From positions 1 to 64,000 of the forward strand of contig BGZK01000218.1 in NCBI GenBank assembly GCA_005406025.1: a DNA stretch of 64,000 nt, given 5' to 3'. The notes beneath the pieces were generated by a model. It searched no databases. It saw only the letters and a program-made list of their open reading frames with translations, and had not been told where the DNA came from. This document shows positions 1-11,290 of the stretch, piece after piece (within the stretch, counting starts at the first letter, position 1; every line of letters starts with the position of its first letter). The translations under genes were made by a program, and so were the position numbers. The stretch is from Eumeta japonica (Eukaryota > Arthropoda > Insecta > Lepidoptera > Psychidae).

Positions 1-1158
1 AATATGTCATTTTGACATTCAACCACACCTAATTCCATATTGAGAAATGTCGCATAGTTGAGAAAAATATGCATTGTTGTTAGCGTTACTACGTCTAGTA
101 ATTTTATTATTATTTTAGTAGATTTGCCCAAACCTAGTTAATGATTTAGTATATTTTGAAAATCTAGTACTTTTCGGTATATTTCAAGATTTTATAAAAT
201 TAACTTATTATATTTTTGTACCATTTAATATGTTGACAACCTTATGTGTTAAAAAAACGCTGTAAATTTATCTTTTGTAAAGTAGGTAACATTGCGATCA
301 TAATTTATGTTTAACTGCTACTCCACTTGTTGGTAGTTGATAATTGTTTTGTAGTATGGTACAGTATAGTAAATAATAGCAAATCAGATTATAGATGAGT
401 AATTAGGGTGAATGGAATTTGATTCAGAGGTAACAAATCTTTTATCATTTTTGGCTTTGAGTCAAAATTTAAATGTGGTAAAGATGGAAACCTGTTGAGG
501 AAAGATCTGTAAATTAAAAGACCAAATTCTCAATCAAAATATGATGACACTAATCAATTTGCATAAGCATTGATGAGCTTTCCTGTGGCAAATACAGCTT
601 ATCAATAAGATTTTTTCCCAGGTTAATTTGAACAAAACAAAAATTAGAAACAAATTATTTACTAAATCAGGTAAAGCAATTTTACATACCAAATAGAACG
701 TCAAAAATATAATTGGCTTCCCTTCACATGACAAAATGATAAAAAAGTTTTACAAAAGCCGCCGAAAAGAAATGCCAATTAATGTCTATGGTGAGGATCA
801 AAATAGTGATTAGGTTAATTGTTAAATTACGTTATTCTTAAATTAAAATTTCAAACATTTTGTGCTGTCTTAAATTAGATTAAGTCCCTTATCTAGTAGT
901 TTCTAGTAGATTTTCATAGTCGTGTTAGTAGATTACTGGATTTGAGAACGGTATTGCAACTAAAGTTATGTGTCTGAGCTTCAGTATTCTGTGGTGGTTT
1001 GATTATTCATGTTGATTGAATACCCACAATGAATGAATGAAGTATTTTGATGTGTCTGTTATGGAATAAACGTTTTTAATTTTTTCTATAACTTTAAAGT
1101 TTTTTATTTATTTGATATTAGGAGAGAAAAATTCTTAGTATCCTAGATAAACAAAAAA
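1..1158. other. AT-rich sequence upstream of the RagC/D gene
   Basis: I see no exon, repeat family or RNA gene here. The promoter and 5' untranslated region of the RagC/D-type gene must lie at least partly in this stretch, because its probable start codon is at 1159, but no TATA box or initiator can be singled out in such AT-rich DNA. The only longer open frames are short, AT-driven and without family resemblance. Confidence 0.5.
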
Positions 1159-1161
1159 ATG
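1159..1161 (+). CDS. RagC-D: RagC/D coding exon 1 (start codon only, inferred)
   Basis: An ATG is followed directly by a GTAAAA splice donor at 1162. The exon at 1233 opens in frame with SYQDEPGGY, so splicing gives an MSYQ.. start, which resembles fly RagC/D. The base at -3 is A. The 5' part of this exon is untranslated and its beginning is not visible. An alternative is that translation starts in an exon further upstream. Confidence 0.55.
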
Positions 1162-4100
1162 GTAAAAACCTTATATACGAATAGATTGATTTCTTATTGT
1201 TGTTAATCATTAATAGTTATAAATTTTTTAAGAGTTATCAAGACGAACCTGGTGGATACGAAGTTGGTTCTTTCCCGAAAGATTTTAGTTATGGCCCTTT
1301 CGAACAAGACGGCGATGGAGATACAACTTCGTTGCATGAAGATCACAAGCCTCGTATTTTGTTAATGGGGCTTAGAAGGTATAGTTACGGTTATTTTTTT
1401 TATTGTTTTAATGCATTAACTACGATAATAATGTCTTCTTATAGGTCTGGGAAGTCTTCGATTCAAAAAGTTGTTTTTCATAAAATGTCTCCAAACGAGA
1501 CATTGTTTCTTGAGTCAACTAATAAGATTGTAAAAGATGATATTAACAACAGCAGTTTTGTACAATTTCAAATATGGGATTTTCCAGGACAAATTGATTT
1601 TTTTGACCCTACTTTTGATTCAGAAACAATATTTGGTGGCTGTGGTGCTTTGGTTTTTGTTATTGATGCTCAAGTAAGTACAATTTTGAACATATATAAC
1701 TATGGTCAAAGATTTTATTCTGTACTCTGAATAATATATTTAGCTTTTTGTGTGGTAAGTAAAATAAATATTATAATCTCTAACCAATTTATAACTATAG
1801 ATCTAGGGAAGAAAAAATGTTGCTCCGTTTGTAGTAAATACCTAAGTAGTTCTTGTGACCATTTTATCAGTATAGAATGAAAAGAAAGTACAGATTTAAA
1901 ATATTAATTTCATAATAATTTTATATTATAATTGATCTTTTTTTTGCATATTAAAATATTGTGTTTATGCAATATGTCTTAATTGTCTTTGATGTAATTA
2001 TGTTCAAGGTTAAAGAAATTCAAGCATGACATCTAAATATGAGTAGGTTAGAAAATGAATTAACATTGCTGAAATTAATTGAATTACTGAAGACATTGTG
2101 AATTGATGATGACTGTCCCTAAGATTCTTGTCACATACACATGGTTTCTATTAATGCAGCTACTATTTTTACTATTACCATTCATCCTGATTGTAGCCTC
2201 TATTTCATAGTTATCAGATGAGTGCAGTGGTGGATCCTGGGATGTTGTTCATGAGGGTCATAACACCACTGGGCTGGGTTTTTGTTTTATTATTGTAATC
2301 GAATTAGAGTCTGTCCTAACTGAACCCTATATGTTTGAACCCCCCTGACTTGAAGGCTGGATTCCCTTTTGAGTGAGTGCATCTCATAGAATTGTGTCTT
2401 TTTTGTATCAGGTTTTTATCACCTCACTTCTGAGGCATACCCTTTCACAATCTTTTTATTTTTGATTGCCGGGCTTGAATTTTGAGCCATCCATGTAAGA
2501 ACCCAGTAAAAGTTGAGGCCTGTTAATTTTCACTATTGTCAAGGTGTTGTGAAGTTTATAAATTACTTGCTTTTGCCCATGGCTGCATTTGCATAGATAA
2601 AGAATAAGATTTCATATTTTTAACTGACTTCAAAAAAAGAAGAGGTTCTACATTTGTTTATATGTATATTTTTATGCACAGCGATAATTTCATCAATTGT
2701 GGGTCAATTTAGTTTTTTTTGTTTGAAAGGGTATACTCCCAAGATGGTCCCATAGTCACCAAGTCAGAATTTGATAATGGTATACCAAGAAAATTGATGG
2801 AAACCCTCAAATATTATAGGCATTTATAGCATATTTGAGCTCTTTTTTTTTAGTTGTTCAAGTTTTTGCATATGGTAGTTATCATATCATGCTGCTAGGC
2901 TGATTATTGAAACAACAGCACTCGTTGATGGTTAGGAGTTAAGGGATAATACTACGATTTGTCACTAGAAACTACTCTTCAGTGGCTATTAGTAAAACAT
3001 GGTATACAGTAAATTATAATTAATTACTTATTAATGTACCTGCATATTTTAATTAAATTATTTATTTCTAACATGACAATCGTAACAGGAACACATCAGG
3101 TCTTAGCGATGATCACAAATTGATGTTTTGCATGTGTGAGAAGGTTACATTTAAATGTTTTGGAATCCTTCGAAATTTTAAAACTTATAAAGAATAAGTA
3201 TAATTTGTGTAGATTGTACAGGGTGTCTGGTGGAAAATTTATATTTTTAAATATGATTATTTCAAAAAGTAATTAACGATGCAGAGGGAAGGTGGCACCG
3301 TTGGAATTGTTGATCATGCAGATTTGACAGTCACGATGTCGCAGTGGTCGAGTGAGCATCGCGCGTCGCTGTGAGCCATTTTTAACGAGTAATGATTGTT
3401 ACTGCGAATTGCCGTCCTGGTTGTTCAAAGTTCGGTATTGGCGAACAGTTAGCAGATTAAGTAATAAATTTAAATAACACTTGCTTGGGTGCAGAGATTT
3501 CGCGCAATCTTTTGGCTATGAATATTCCATCGGCCAGAGCCCAGTCGATCTTCAAGGACTCCCGCAAACATTGAACTGCATGTTAAGCAGTTTACGTGAT
3601 AATCTTTATGAGACTGTCAATCTAGAAAAGAGCAGCCTCACTGGGAGTTCCATGAATCGGATATTCATGAAATTTTAAAAAAGGATCTAAAGTTCCATTC
3701 TTTTAAAATGCAAATCGTTCAAAAACTGAAAGAAAGTGACTTTAATTTATGCAAAAATTTTTGTGAAACAATGTTGAAGCGTTTTCGTCTGTAAATCCCA
3801 TTTTTTGGAGCGACAGGGCTCATTTTCACTTAAACGCCACGTCAATAAGCAAAACTGCTGTTACTGGTCTCCAAGAACCCGTAACCCTCGATTGAAACAT
3901 CAAAAACCATTGCATCGCCCCAGGGTAACTATTTGGTGTGCCTTATCCACGCATGAAATAATTGGACCATTTTTTTTCGAAAATTCTCGAGACCAGGCGA
4001 CGAATTTCAACAGTGAAAATTATTGTCGCATGATTACGGAATTCTTTTGCAAACCTGCGAGCTCATTTATCGTACTTTTCACACATGTGGTTTGAACAGG

Positions 4101-7100
4101 ATGGGGCGACTGCACACACAGCCAGAGCTTCGATGAATTTGCTTCGGAAAATTTCCCCCAAAAACTGATCAGTCGCATAGGGGACATCCCATGGCCATCG
4201 AGGTCGCCCGATCTAACTCCCATGGATTTTTTTTTATGGGGCTACCTCAAAGAGAGGGTTTATAATGACAATCCTCAATCTCCTGTGGCTTTAAAGGAAA
4301 ATATTTGTCGAGAAACCAGCTCAATTGAACTAAGTTTACTGCAGTGTGTGGCACAGAACACAAGGGTCCGTTTTGAACAATGTGTTCAAGTCCATGTAAG
4401 ACATCTGGATGACATACTCTTTAAAAAATAAAAATCCGCATTTCTGTTCTATCGTTCAATGCTTTTAAAAAAACTTTGTGTCAATTATTACGTTTTTTAT
4501 TTAAGTTTGAAAATATAAATCTACCACCAGACACCTTATAATTTGGTAGTTGCACTCCAACTAAGACTGTAGACTCTGGAATGACTACCAATGGACAATA
4601 AATTAGTTTTTTCCACTTGCTCCATATAAAAGTAAAAGTGTCTGGTCGATTTTATTAACCGTAGCCTAATCCTAATGTAAAATAGCTAAATGGATTATAA
4701 AGTTACTAGCTGGCCCGATAGACCTTGTTCTGCACTTTATTGTAGGTGAATTGGTCATATAGTTAATGTTGGCGTAACTCCACCAACATGGAGGTAGAAT
4801 GAATATTTTTACTTTATCAATCAATGTCAATTTCAATCCCAGTTTTGTTTTCGACTCTGATCCCAGTTACACTTGATTCTGATCCTGTCCCCACAATTGT
4901 TTTCGATCCTAGTCCCGTTTTCTATTTTGGTTCCAGTTTCGCTTTTGATTCTGATCCTTGCTGCGTTCCCGATTCTGCTCTTTCTGTTCCAATTTCAACA
5001 AAGCCGAGGGTTATTATGAAAATAAAATACAGCTAATATTGACTATAGTGTAGATTTTTATGATAAATGAAATTTTAGATTCGATGTAGAAGTTCAGTTC
5101 AAAATACAAATACATCGAAGCTGGTGTAGACAGTTCTCACACTTCAAATTTTTATCTTTTACCATGTGGTTGATGCTTGATAATTCCTCATCCTATTTCG
5201 TTATGATTCTGTTCTCGATTATTTCCATTTTGATTTGTTATTGTTACTATATTCATACTTTGTATAAATAAATTATGTAAGAACTCTTAGATGCTAAAAT
5301 CCTGATTCTTCATTATATTGTTACAATGAAGTAAATACAGATCTATTAAAAAAATATATATAAATCACACTGGTGGCTCTAAAGTGCACAAGTTTGTGCA
5401 CAAATGGAAAGCCAGACAAATGTCATGTTTTATGTAGCTAAAATTGATTTACTATTCTGTTTTTTGCAGGATGATTATATGGATGCTTTAAATAAACTGC
5501 AGCTTACCGTGACAAAAGCATATAAAGTTAATACTAACATAAAATTTGAAGTTTTCATTCATAAGGTTATTAAATTGTTGATTAATATTTTATTTTATTG
5601 TACATTATAAATATTAAATTTTGTGATGATAACAAATATAATTTTCAGGTAGATGGCTTAAGTGACGATTATAAAATGGAGTCCCAGCGAGATATTCATC
5701 AGCGTGCTACTGATGACCTTGCAGATGCAGGCTTAGAGCATATTCATTTATCATTCCACCTCACTTCAATTTATGATCACTCCATATTTGAGGCATTCAG
5801 TAAAGTTGTTCAGAAACTTATACCACAACTACCTACACTAGAAAATCTTTTGAATATACTTATCTCGGTAAGTTTCACATTCCAAACTTCAAATGTAAAA
5901 ATGGTGATAAAAAAATTAATAACTAATTTTTTATTTGCAGAATTCTGGCATTGAAAAGGCATTTTTGTTTGATGTTGTTTCAAAAATATATATAGCAACT
6001 GATAGTTCACCTGTCGATATGCAAAGTTATGAACTATGTTGTGATATGATTGATGTTGTTATTGATGTGTCTTGCATATATGGGTAATTTATTTATATTG
6101 TTTTTAATTTATCATTTTACACCTATTTTGCAGAAGGATAGGCAGAGACTGGGCAAATGCTTAAAATTTGGCTTTTTCTTAAGCAGTTACATAAAAATTT
6201 TAAGGCATCCTTTGCTGAATTGTTCATTGCACATGTTTGCCTCATAGATTTCTTTCATTGGTCTGCTTTTATTTATGCATTCATGATGGCCAAACTGTCT
6301 CAACATATCTTTTTCTATGCTAGTTTCTTACATCTTCTTTTATTATCATTATTTCAACATCATTATTCCCTTAATTATTTTTCAAAGACACTCCACACAT
6401 ATTACACTGGGAACACATCACTGTATCCAAACTTCTATCATGTTTCTTCTGTCTCAATCAACTTTCATTGCCATATATAGCATAGGAATCAGAACTCCAT
6501 TACAAATAGTCAAATGAGCTTGTCATGAAACACTTTATCCATAACAGCAAATAAGATTACATTCACTTATTTTTTTAAATTTTTTATGTTTCATGTCTTG
6601 TGTTTATTTTAGTATCACAATGCTTCTAGTAATTTAAGAACTTCCTTAGAAGTAAGTTTTTGGTGTGTCCATATTTAGGTTTTATAAATAAATAAAAAGT
6701 AATCAGGGTATAGTTGACATTGTGTGTTAATTCAGTGTTTTAATTTTACTTTCCTTATGAAATTTTGGGAGCCTACTTGCTTAAAATTTAAAAGCAACAT
6801 TTTAATAACATTTTATTTAAAAAATGATAGATTTTTTTTTAGTATAAAATAATTTTCAAATATAATAAATATTTTACTAGGTCAGTAGATGAATCTGAGA
6901 CTAATGCATTTAACAGCCAAAGTTCAAGTTTAATCAAGCTCAACAATGGCACTGTGTTATATCTACGTGAAGTCAACAAGTTTCTTGCTTTGGTATGCAT
7001 ATTACGTGAAGAAAATTTTCAAAAACAAGGTAATATTACATTTATTGGTTTGTTTGAAAAGAAAGAAATCATTTTTATTTAGCATAAGGTGTTTACACAC

Positions 7101-7600
7101 TCTCATTGAAAGTTAAAACAAGTTTATTTATTTACACCTCAAAAATACAAAATAGATAAAAATAGACAAGAAATTGTTTACAACTAGCATTTGCCTACCG
7201 TTTTATCCATGTGGATATGCAATAATTTTTTTTCATGTTGTATATCAATCCATTTTGGTTTTCAATCCTGATTCAGATTCCAGTTCTATTTTTGATTGCG
7301 ATTTATATTCCATTCTAGTTTCTATCTAGTCCCGCCTAATACTGATATAGTATAAGAAAACTCTTTGAGCAATCTAATATTTCTTCGAATGATAATATGC
7401 TTTGCTTTATTGTTTCAGGTGTAATAGATTATAATTTTTTGTGCTTCCGTGATGCTATAACACAAGTATTTGAACTCCGAAATAAATGTCAAAATTTAAC
7501 GTCAAGCCGCGCGCCTTCCGGGACACCCGAGCCCTTGATTAATGGTGCGACTGATTCCACTGAGAGTACTTCCCTTCGTTCCCAGAATCCACTGCCCTAG
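1159..7600 (+). CDS. RagC-D: Rag GTPase, RagC/RagD class (complete, 8 coding exons)
   Basis: Small GTPase that pairs with a RagA/B-type partner on the lysosome surface and recruits TORC1 when amino acids are plentiful. Seen: joined exons 1159-1161, 1233-1378, 1445-1673, 5470-5565, 5649-5867, 5941-6083, 6881-7029 and 7419-7600 give 388 codons plus TAG. All introns are GT-AG and phases match throughout. The P-loop GLRRSGKSS lies at about residues 47-55, the G3 motif WDFPGQ at 94-99 and the G4 motif HKVD at 157-160. Exons 5-7 encode the rest of the GTPase fold and the roadblock-type C-terminal dimerisation domain, with runs such as [13 protein letters not shown] and [19 protein letters not shown] nearly identical to what I know of animal RagC/D. 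Length fits the family (about 390-400). The Ser/Thr/Pro-rich C-terminal tail is lineage-specific. The least certain part is the start, where the Met codon appears to sit alone before intron 1. Confidence 0.95.
1233..1378 (+). CDS. RagC-D: RagC/D coding exon 2
   Basis: Bounded by a T-rich AG acceptor and a GTATAG donor. It encodes the acidic N-terminal leader ([10 protein letters not shown]) and the first half of the P-loop (ILLMGLRR). It ends in phase 2 within an Arg codon. Confidence 0.9.
1445..1673 (+). CDS. RagC-D: RagC/D coding exon 3 (P-loop, G3)
   Basis: It starts with [14 protein letters not shown], completing the P-loop after a 66-bp intron. It contains [13 protein letters not shown] and ends with VFVIDAQ before GTAAGT. 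Phase 0 at the end. Confidence 0.95.
2617..2830 (+). repeat. Dispersed repeat with AACYGACTTC end (copy 1)
   Basis: It begins with TTTTTAACTGACTTC, an A-run, then AGAAGAGGTTC. The opposite end of the same kind of element is seen in reverse complement at 53407-53447. I know this terminus from many lepidopteran introns. The other end of this copy is not clear, so the right boundary is approximate. Confidence 0.5.
3219..4538 (+). mobile_element. Decayed mariner-type (IS630-Tc1-mariner) DNA transposon
   Basis: Seen: inverted ends of about 28 bp, CAGGGTGTCTGGTGG... at 3219 and its complement ending at 4538, flanked by TA at 3217-3218 and 4539-4540. The total is 1320 bp, the normal size for a full mariner. 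Inside, from an ATG at 3336 ([11 protein letters not shown]), the transposase is broken by many stops and frame changes. Clear pieces remain: [17 protein letters not shown] and IIGPFFFEN (3805-4095), an [18 protein letters not shown] stretch after 4089, and [20 protein letters not shown] at about 4207-4263. The second and third acidic residues (QDGAT, SPDLT) can be located about 36 residues apart. It is non-functional, and lies in the sense direction of the host gene within its intron. Confidence 0.85.
4831..5000 (+). repeat. Degenerate GATTCC-like six-base periodic tract
   Basis: The tract is a long run of TTCNGATCC / TTTTGATCC-like units with roughly six-base spacing. The same texture recurs in both orientations at 7235-7335, 21940-22050, 23020-23380, 27690-27810, 32070-32400 and 47870-48070. 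In those places it usually follows a CCCGCGGCTTCG-like head. Here the head is not recognisable. An open frame across it (4824-5036) is a by-product. Confidence 0.5.
5470..5565 (+). CDS. RagC-D: RagC/D coding exon 4
   Basis: The 32 codons [20 protein letters not shown]...FEVFIHK run from TTTTGCAG to GTTATT. It ends with the first half of the G4 motif (HK). Phase 0 at both sides. Confidence 0.95.
5649..5867 (+). CDS. RagC-D: RagC/D coding exon 5
   Basis: The 73 codons begin with VDGLSDDYK, completing the HKVD motif. They continue with [15 protein letters not shown] and [18 protein letters not shown], and end LLNILIS before GTAAGT. Very strongly conserved in the family. Confidence 0.95.
5941..6083 (+). 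CDS. RagC-D: RagC/D coding exon 6
   Basis: It begins [15 protein letters not shown] and continues through [17 protein letters not shown] to DVSCIYG, ending in phase 2 at a GTAATT donor. It forms part of the C-terminal roadblock-like domain. Confidence 0.95.
6084..6880 (+). other. RagC-D: RagC/D intron 6
   Basis: A 797-bp AT-rich intron. Several open frames inside it read as hydrophobic low-complexity protein with no recognisable domain. I take them as chance frames. Confidence 0.8.
6881..7029 (+). CDS. RagC-D: RagC/D coding exon 7
   Basis: It encodes [20 protein letters not shown], then [20 protein letters not shown] and LREENFQKQ. The [17 protein letters not shown] run is a RagC/D signature. 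It ends in phase 1 at GTAATA. Confidence 0.95.
7235..7335 (+). repeat. Degenerate GATTCC-like periodic tract (intron 7)
   Basis: A run of TTTTGGTTTTCAATCCTGATTC-like units with the same texture as 4831-5000, inside RagC/D intron 7 (7030-7418). Weak copy. Confidence 0.4.
7419..7600 (+). CDS. RagC-D: RagC/D coding exon 8 (last)
   Basis: It starts [20 protein letters not shown], the conserved end of the C-terminal domain. A Ser/Thr/Pro-rich tail follows ([12 protein letters not shown]...), ending at TAG 7598-7600. The tail is G+C-richer than the rest and I do not recognise it beyond close relatives. Confidence 0.95.
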
Positions 7601-7706
7601 CACCAAGTGACATTGTATATAATATTAATTTACCTAATTACATAATTATAATCTTATTATTATTGTATATTCAATTATTTTGTTTATGATGACTCTGTTT
7701 ATGTTT

Positions 7707-7731
7707 AATAAAGTAAGTAAATTGTAATAAA
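7707..7731 (+). terminator. RagC-D: Polyadenylation signals of the RagC/D gene
   Basis: Two AATAAA hexamers (7707-7712 and 7726-7731) lie 107-126 bp after the stop codon, the usual placement for a short 3' untranslated region. Confidence 0.65.
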
Positions 7732-9070
7732 ATGTATTTATATAAATATTTTTGCCTTTATTCTGTATTTAACACTTTAAAGGGTATTGTTAAAAACATA
7801 AAAAAGATTCTAATGAAAAGCGATGTAGTGTATCTTTAGAAATGAAATCGCATCAGATCATAAGCTAACATGCCTACTTTCTACGAGGTTTTGATCATAA
7901 ATGGAGCTATATAAATACATTCCTATTTCCTTTTTAATACTATATAGCCCAATGTTAAATTTTCTCCGCTAACATTACGAATATATAGGAATTTTCTCTT
8001 AAAAAAATACATAAATAATTTCTTGAAAAAACATTGTTATGTCAGGCGAGCTTCATCCTCACCTAATTTTTTGTATTTACAATTTTACAGTGTCCAAATA
8101 AATAACGAGAATATAAAAAAGACAATATTTTGTCATTTATATCCATGACCTACAGAAAGTTTAACTGTTTGGTTTAAAGTGATTTACTTCTTTAATAACC
8201 TAATGAAAGTACAGTCAGTTTAGTTTGCTCCACTAAAGCATCCTGTTGCCCTATTATGCTAACGTAATGACAAGTATTTATAAACACAATTTGGAAGCAA
8301 TATATATATATATATACATACACATGATAATGCATTTTAGGTTGCCATAATAAAGTACAACGAATTGAGAGCGATATGATAGCAGCGTCTTGTGTAATGT
8401 GAGTAAGTAAAAAACCTCGTAGATCCATAAAATATCAAATCGAGGCTTTTAATTTTTATATGCAATAAAGATTGTGCACTTTAATGAGGCACTGGGTACC
8501 TTTTGTCGTACTGCCGAGATCGAGTTTGTTTCGTATATTTAACAGAAAACTTAATGTTTGGGACGCAATCATGTAAGTACGGAATGGTGGGTATCTATAT
8601 CGCATAATTGCTGTAATCTGTACAGTTTTGCAACATAATAATTGGCGTAGTGTACATCGTAAATGCTGTAAACTGTACAGCGTAATGACTGTGAACTGTG
8701 CAGCAAAATTTCTGTAAAGTTAGGGAACATATTCATACTACGTAACCCGTTCGCGGGGAGTCTTCAAAATAGCACGCTTGATCACAGGACTGGGGGGAAG
8801 GCTTAAGGCTTCGTCACATAGTCAGAAAATTCTCGCGCTTTTTCGAGATCTATTCAAATTATGGCGCGCAGCGTTCAGCGCTTTTTAAACTCAGGTGGTA
8901 ACACTAACGGTACTCTAGGGGGTAAATGTTAGTGAATTAGATATGACATCAACACTCTCCGCTTCAAACGTCTTTTTCATAAAAGATGTACAATCAATAT
9001 TTTGGAAAGAGAAAAAATTATTAATATGTAATATGAAAATTTTTGCTAGGCGTAAATTATTGTTTTCATT
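7732..9070. other. Intergenic sequence
   Basis: No gene is seen. It contains a TA dinucleotide run (8301-8316) and a patch of imperfect repeated units at 8601-8725. Otherwise it is unclassified AT-rich DNA. Confidence 0.5.
8601..8725 (+). repeat. Imperfect local repeat, GTAATGCTGTAAACTGTACAG-like unit
   Basis: Three to four decayed units of the kind TAATNGCTGTAANCTGTACAG follow one another (around 8605-8628, 8659-8682, 8681-8703 and a weak one to 8720). CTGTACAG is itself palindromic. Function unknown. Confidence 0.5.
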
Positions 9071-9078
9071 GCAGCAAC

Positions 9079-9235
9079 CAGTGGCGGCGCTACACCACTC
9101 GTGGACGTCGGCGACATCAGATTTGCGAGGCCTCTTTTTAATAACTTGTAGGCAAAACTTTTTTGTTTGCGAGGCCCCTTCAGGCGCGAGGCCGTCGGCG
9201 GTCGCCGACGTCGCCGACGCCTAGCGCCGCCACTG
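9079..9235 (-). mobile_element. hAT-like miniature element, copy 1
   Basis: 157 bp bounded by inverted ends CAGTGGCGGCGCTA / TAGCGCCGCCACTG. It is flanked by a perfect 8-bp duplication GCAGCAAC (9071-9078 and 9236-9243). An 8-bp duplication plus CA-G-TGG ends is typical of hAT transposons. It is much more G+C-rich than its surroundings and has no transposase. Its interior is the reverse complement of the copy at 14044-14230. Confidence 0.85.
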
Positions 9236-9243
9236 GCAGCAAC

Positions 9244-10974
9244 ATATATCAATGTATTTAATATATTAATATTTGCCTGCGGCTTCGTCCGTGTGGACAG
9301 TAATGTTCATCAAAATTTTAATGTTCCTTTATTTAAAGATTTTAATAATCTATCTCCCTTTTCATTTTCACTTTCTCCCTCCCTCATTGCTCTTTCAACC
9401 TCTCTATCTCCTCCCGCTCTTCTGCCTTTTCCTACTTTTCACTCGTTTTTCCCATTCCCTATTCCATTTATGTGTACACATAAATAAACACTTACATAAT
9501 GAAAACAGTTTTTTCGTTGTCCTTGCATAAGTTAAAAACTCACTGAATCGTTTGTAGATGGTTTGTAGATTTAGCATACTCATAATATTAGGCAAATCTA
9601 TGTTTATACCTGACTTACTAATGGTAGCATTGAAGGTGAAAAATGAATTATGATAAAATTCCATATAGAAGTAGATAAGATCCTCAAATAAGATATAAGG
9701 CACTTTTTCCCTAAAAAAAATAATGAAAATGCTATTAAAGACAGTCCTTAGTTTTCATTATTAAATAACCAACTCTAAGTATTACAATTAAGAGCGGGAT
9801 CAGAATTCACATTGATAACAGGATTGGCTGATATAAAAGATGAAATAATTCTTTCTATGTCTACGTTAGCGTACTTGAATTATACAAAAAAATCATTTTA
9901 GAATTTTAATTCACGACCAATTAAGCGGGCGGATAACGGTTAGTTTATTAAAAAAATCTACATTTTTTCCAATTTTAACAGAAAAACTAAAAATATTTGT
10001 AAAATTATAGAATAGAATAAAGTGAGAAACCATGTAACGTATAGTACTGAACATTGGCCAATACTGAACATTTCTGGATTTTCATTAATAAAACCACATA
10101 TTTATGATGTATTTATTGTTGTAAAGAGTTTTTTTTTCACTATTTACGCAATTTTGTATTTTTAAGAACCATTGTAAAAAGAAGATCGTCCAGTCTTCCT
10201 GTAAGGACGTCTTTAATGGCCTCTTGGAGTCATGCTATCGAGTGTAAAGCTTCCAATCTTCAGATGTACATGCAAAATCTTAAAATTGGCTCACACCAAT
10301 TTCTAATGCAGTACGAATTTGCTAACAAACATTTTTTTGTTTGCCTTTTATTTGTATTTAATCGATTTAAATTAGTTGTACTGTATTTAATATAACTCGT
10401 CAAAGAAATTATTACGTTTAAAGTCTGAATTCCTGAATCAAAAATACATATAGCTTCATCACTAAATGCTAATTGAGGTTATGTGTATATTCCTATTTCT
10501 ATATGAATTGCAAATCTCTTTAATTATATCCAGACGTTTCTTATGAATTAAAATCACTGGCAACTTTCTTGTTAAGACAACAAAAATCGTCGAAAATTAT
10601 TAATATACAGTGGGCGATAATTGTGAGCGATTATCGATAATGGCTATTTTATCGATTTTCGAGAAAACATCAAAATGGATTGCGCTGAGTAGATTGTGTA
10701 GATGCGTGCCTATTTTAGGGTGCGCTAATAATAACATTCAATAATCTGATAAGACTTATTTATGGGTTCATCATATTAATCAATATACGAGATTCTTAAG
10801 CAACTAAAACCGAAACTTCTAACTGCCTAAGTATGAAAAAAAAATCTATTGCTGGCAATATGATTTTATCTATAAATATAATAAAACTGTTACATGCCGA
10901 TGTCTGTATATTACAGATATTAAAAAAAACTGATATGAAGGGTCTTTATTAGAGAAGCAGAAGCCAAAACGACC
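9244..10974. other. Intergenic sequence with a CT-rich tract
   Basis: It starts with a CCTGCGGCTTCGTCCGTG-like repeat head (about 9276-9300), the motif found at the front of several lepidopteran repeats. A pyrimidine-rich tract follows at 9351-9469 (CTCCCTTTTC-like units). The remainder, to 10974, shows no gene or repeat I can name. Confidence 0.45.
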
Positions 10975-11290
10975 GTTGTTACGATTTATTTTCTGTCTCT
11001 CTGTCTGTATCTTTGATACTACAATACGCAAAAACCGCTGAATGGATTTTGATGAGGTGTTCACAGTTTGGTAGTTTGGGATACAACTAACATCTAAGCT
11101 ATGTTTCATCTAATTCGGTTTGGTAGAACCAGAGATACAGCTTCACTTTTCTGTAATACTGCATTTCATACATTAGGGAGGTCATTTAAAATGGTTGTGT
11201 GGGAAAAATATAGATATACACTACGAGCACTTCTAAAATGATCTAATATTGTAGTCTACGTGAGTGGAGCCGCGGGAAAAAGCTAGTAAC
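10975..11290 (-). repeat. Dispersed repeat with CCCGCGGCTCC head (minus orientation)
   Basis: Read on the minus strand it starts TTACTAGCTTTTTCCCGCGG at 11290. It runs through text of the kind ATCAAAATCCATTCAGCGGT and ends with AGACAGAGAGACAG. This layout is the familiar lepidopteran short interspersed repeat. Boundaries are approximate. Confidence 0.55.

Larger units (their letters stand above)
1674..5469 (+). other. RagC-D: RagC/D intron 3 (3.8 kb, repeat-filled)
   Basis: GT-AG intron much larger than the others in this gene. It holds an AACCGACTTC-type repeat (about 2617-2830), a decayed mariner element (3219-4538) and a tract of degenerate six-base GATTCC-like periodicity (4831-5000). 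At 1740-2600 there is unclassified AT-rich sequence, with a G+C-richer patch at 2220-2480 in which I recognise no gene. Confidence 0.85.

Noticed and set aside
6050..6517. Overlapping frames of 65-107 residues
   Set aside because: They lie within RagC/D intron 6 between well-placed exons and are rich in Phe/Leu/Ile/Tyr as expected from AT-rich DNA.
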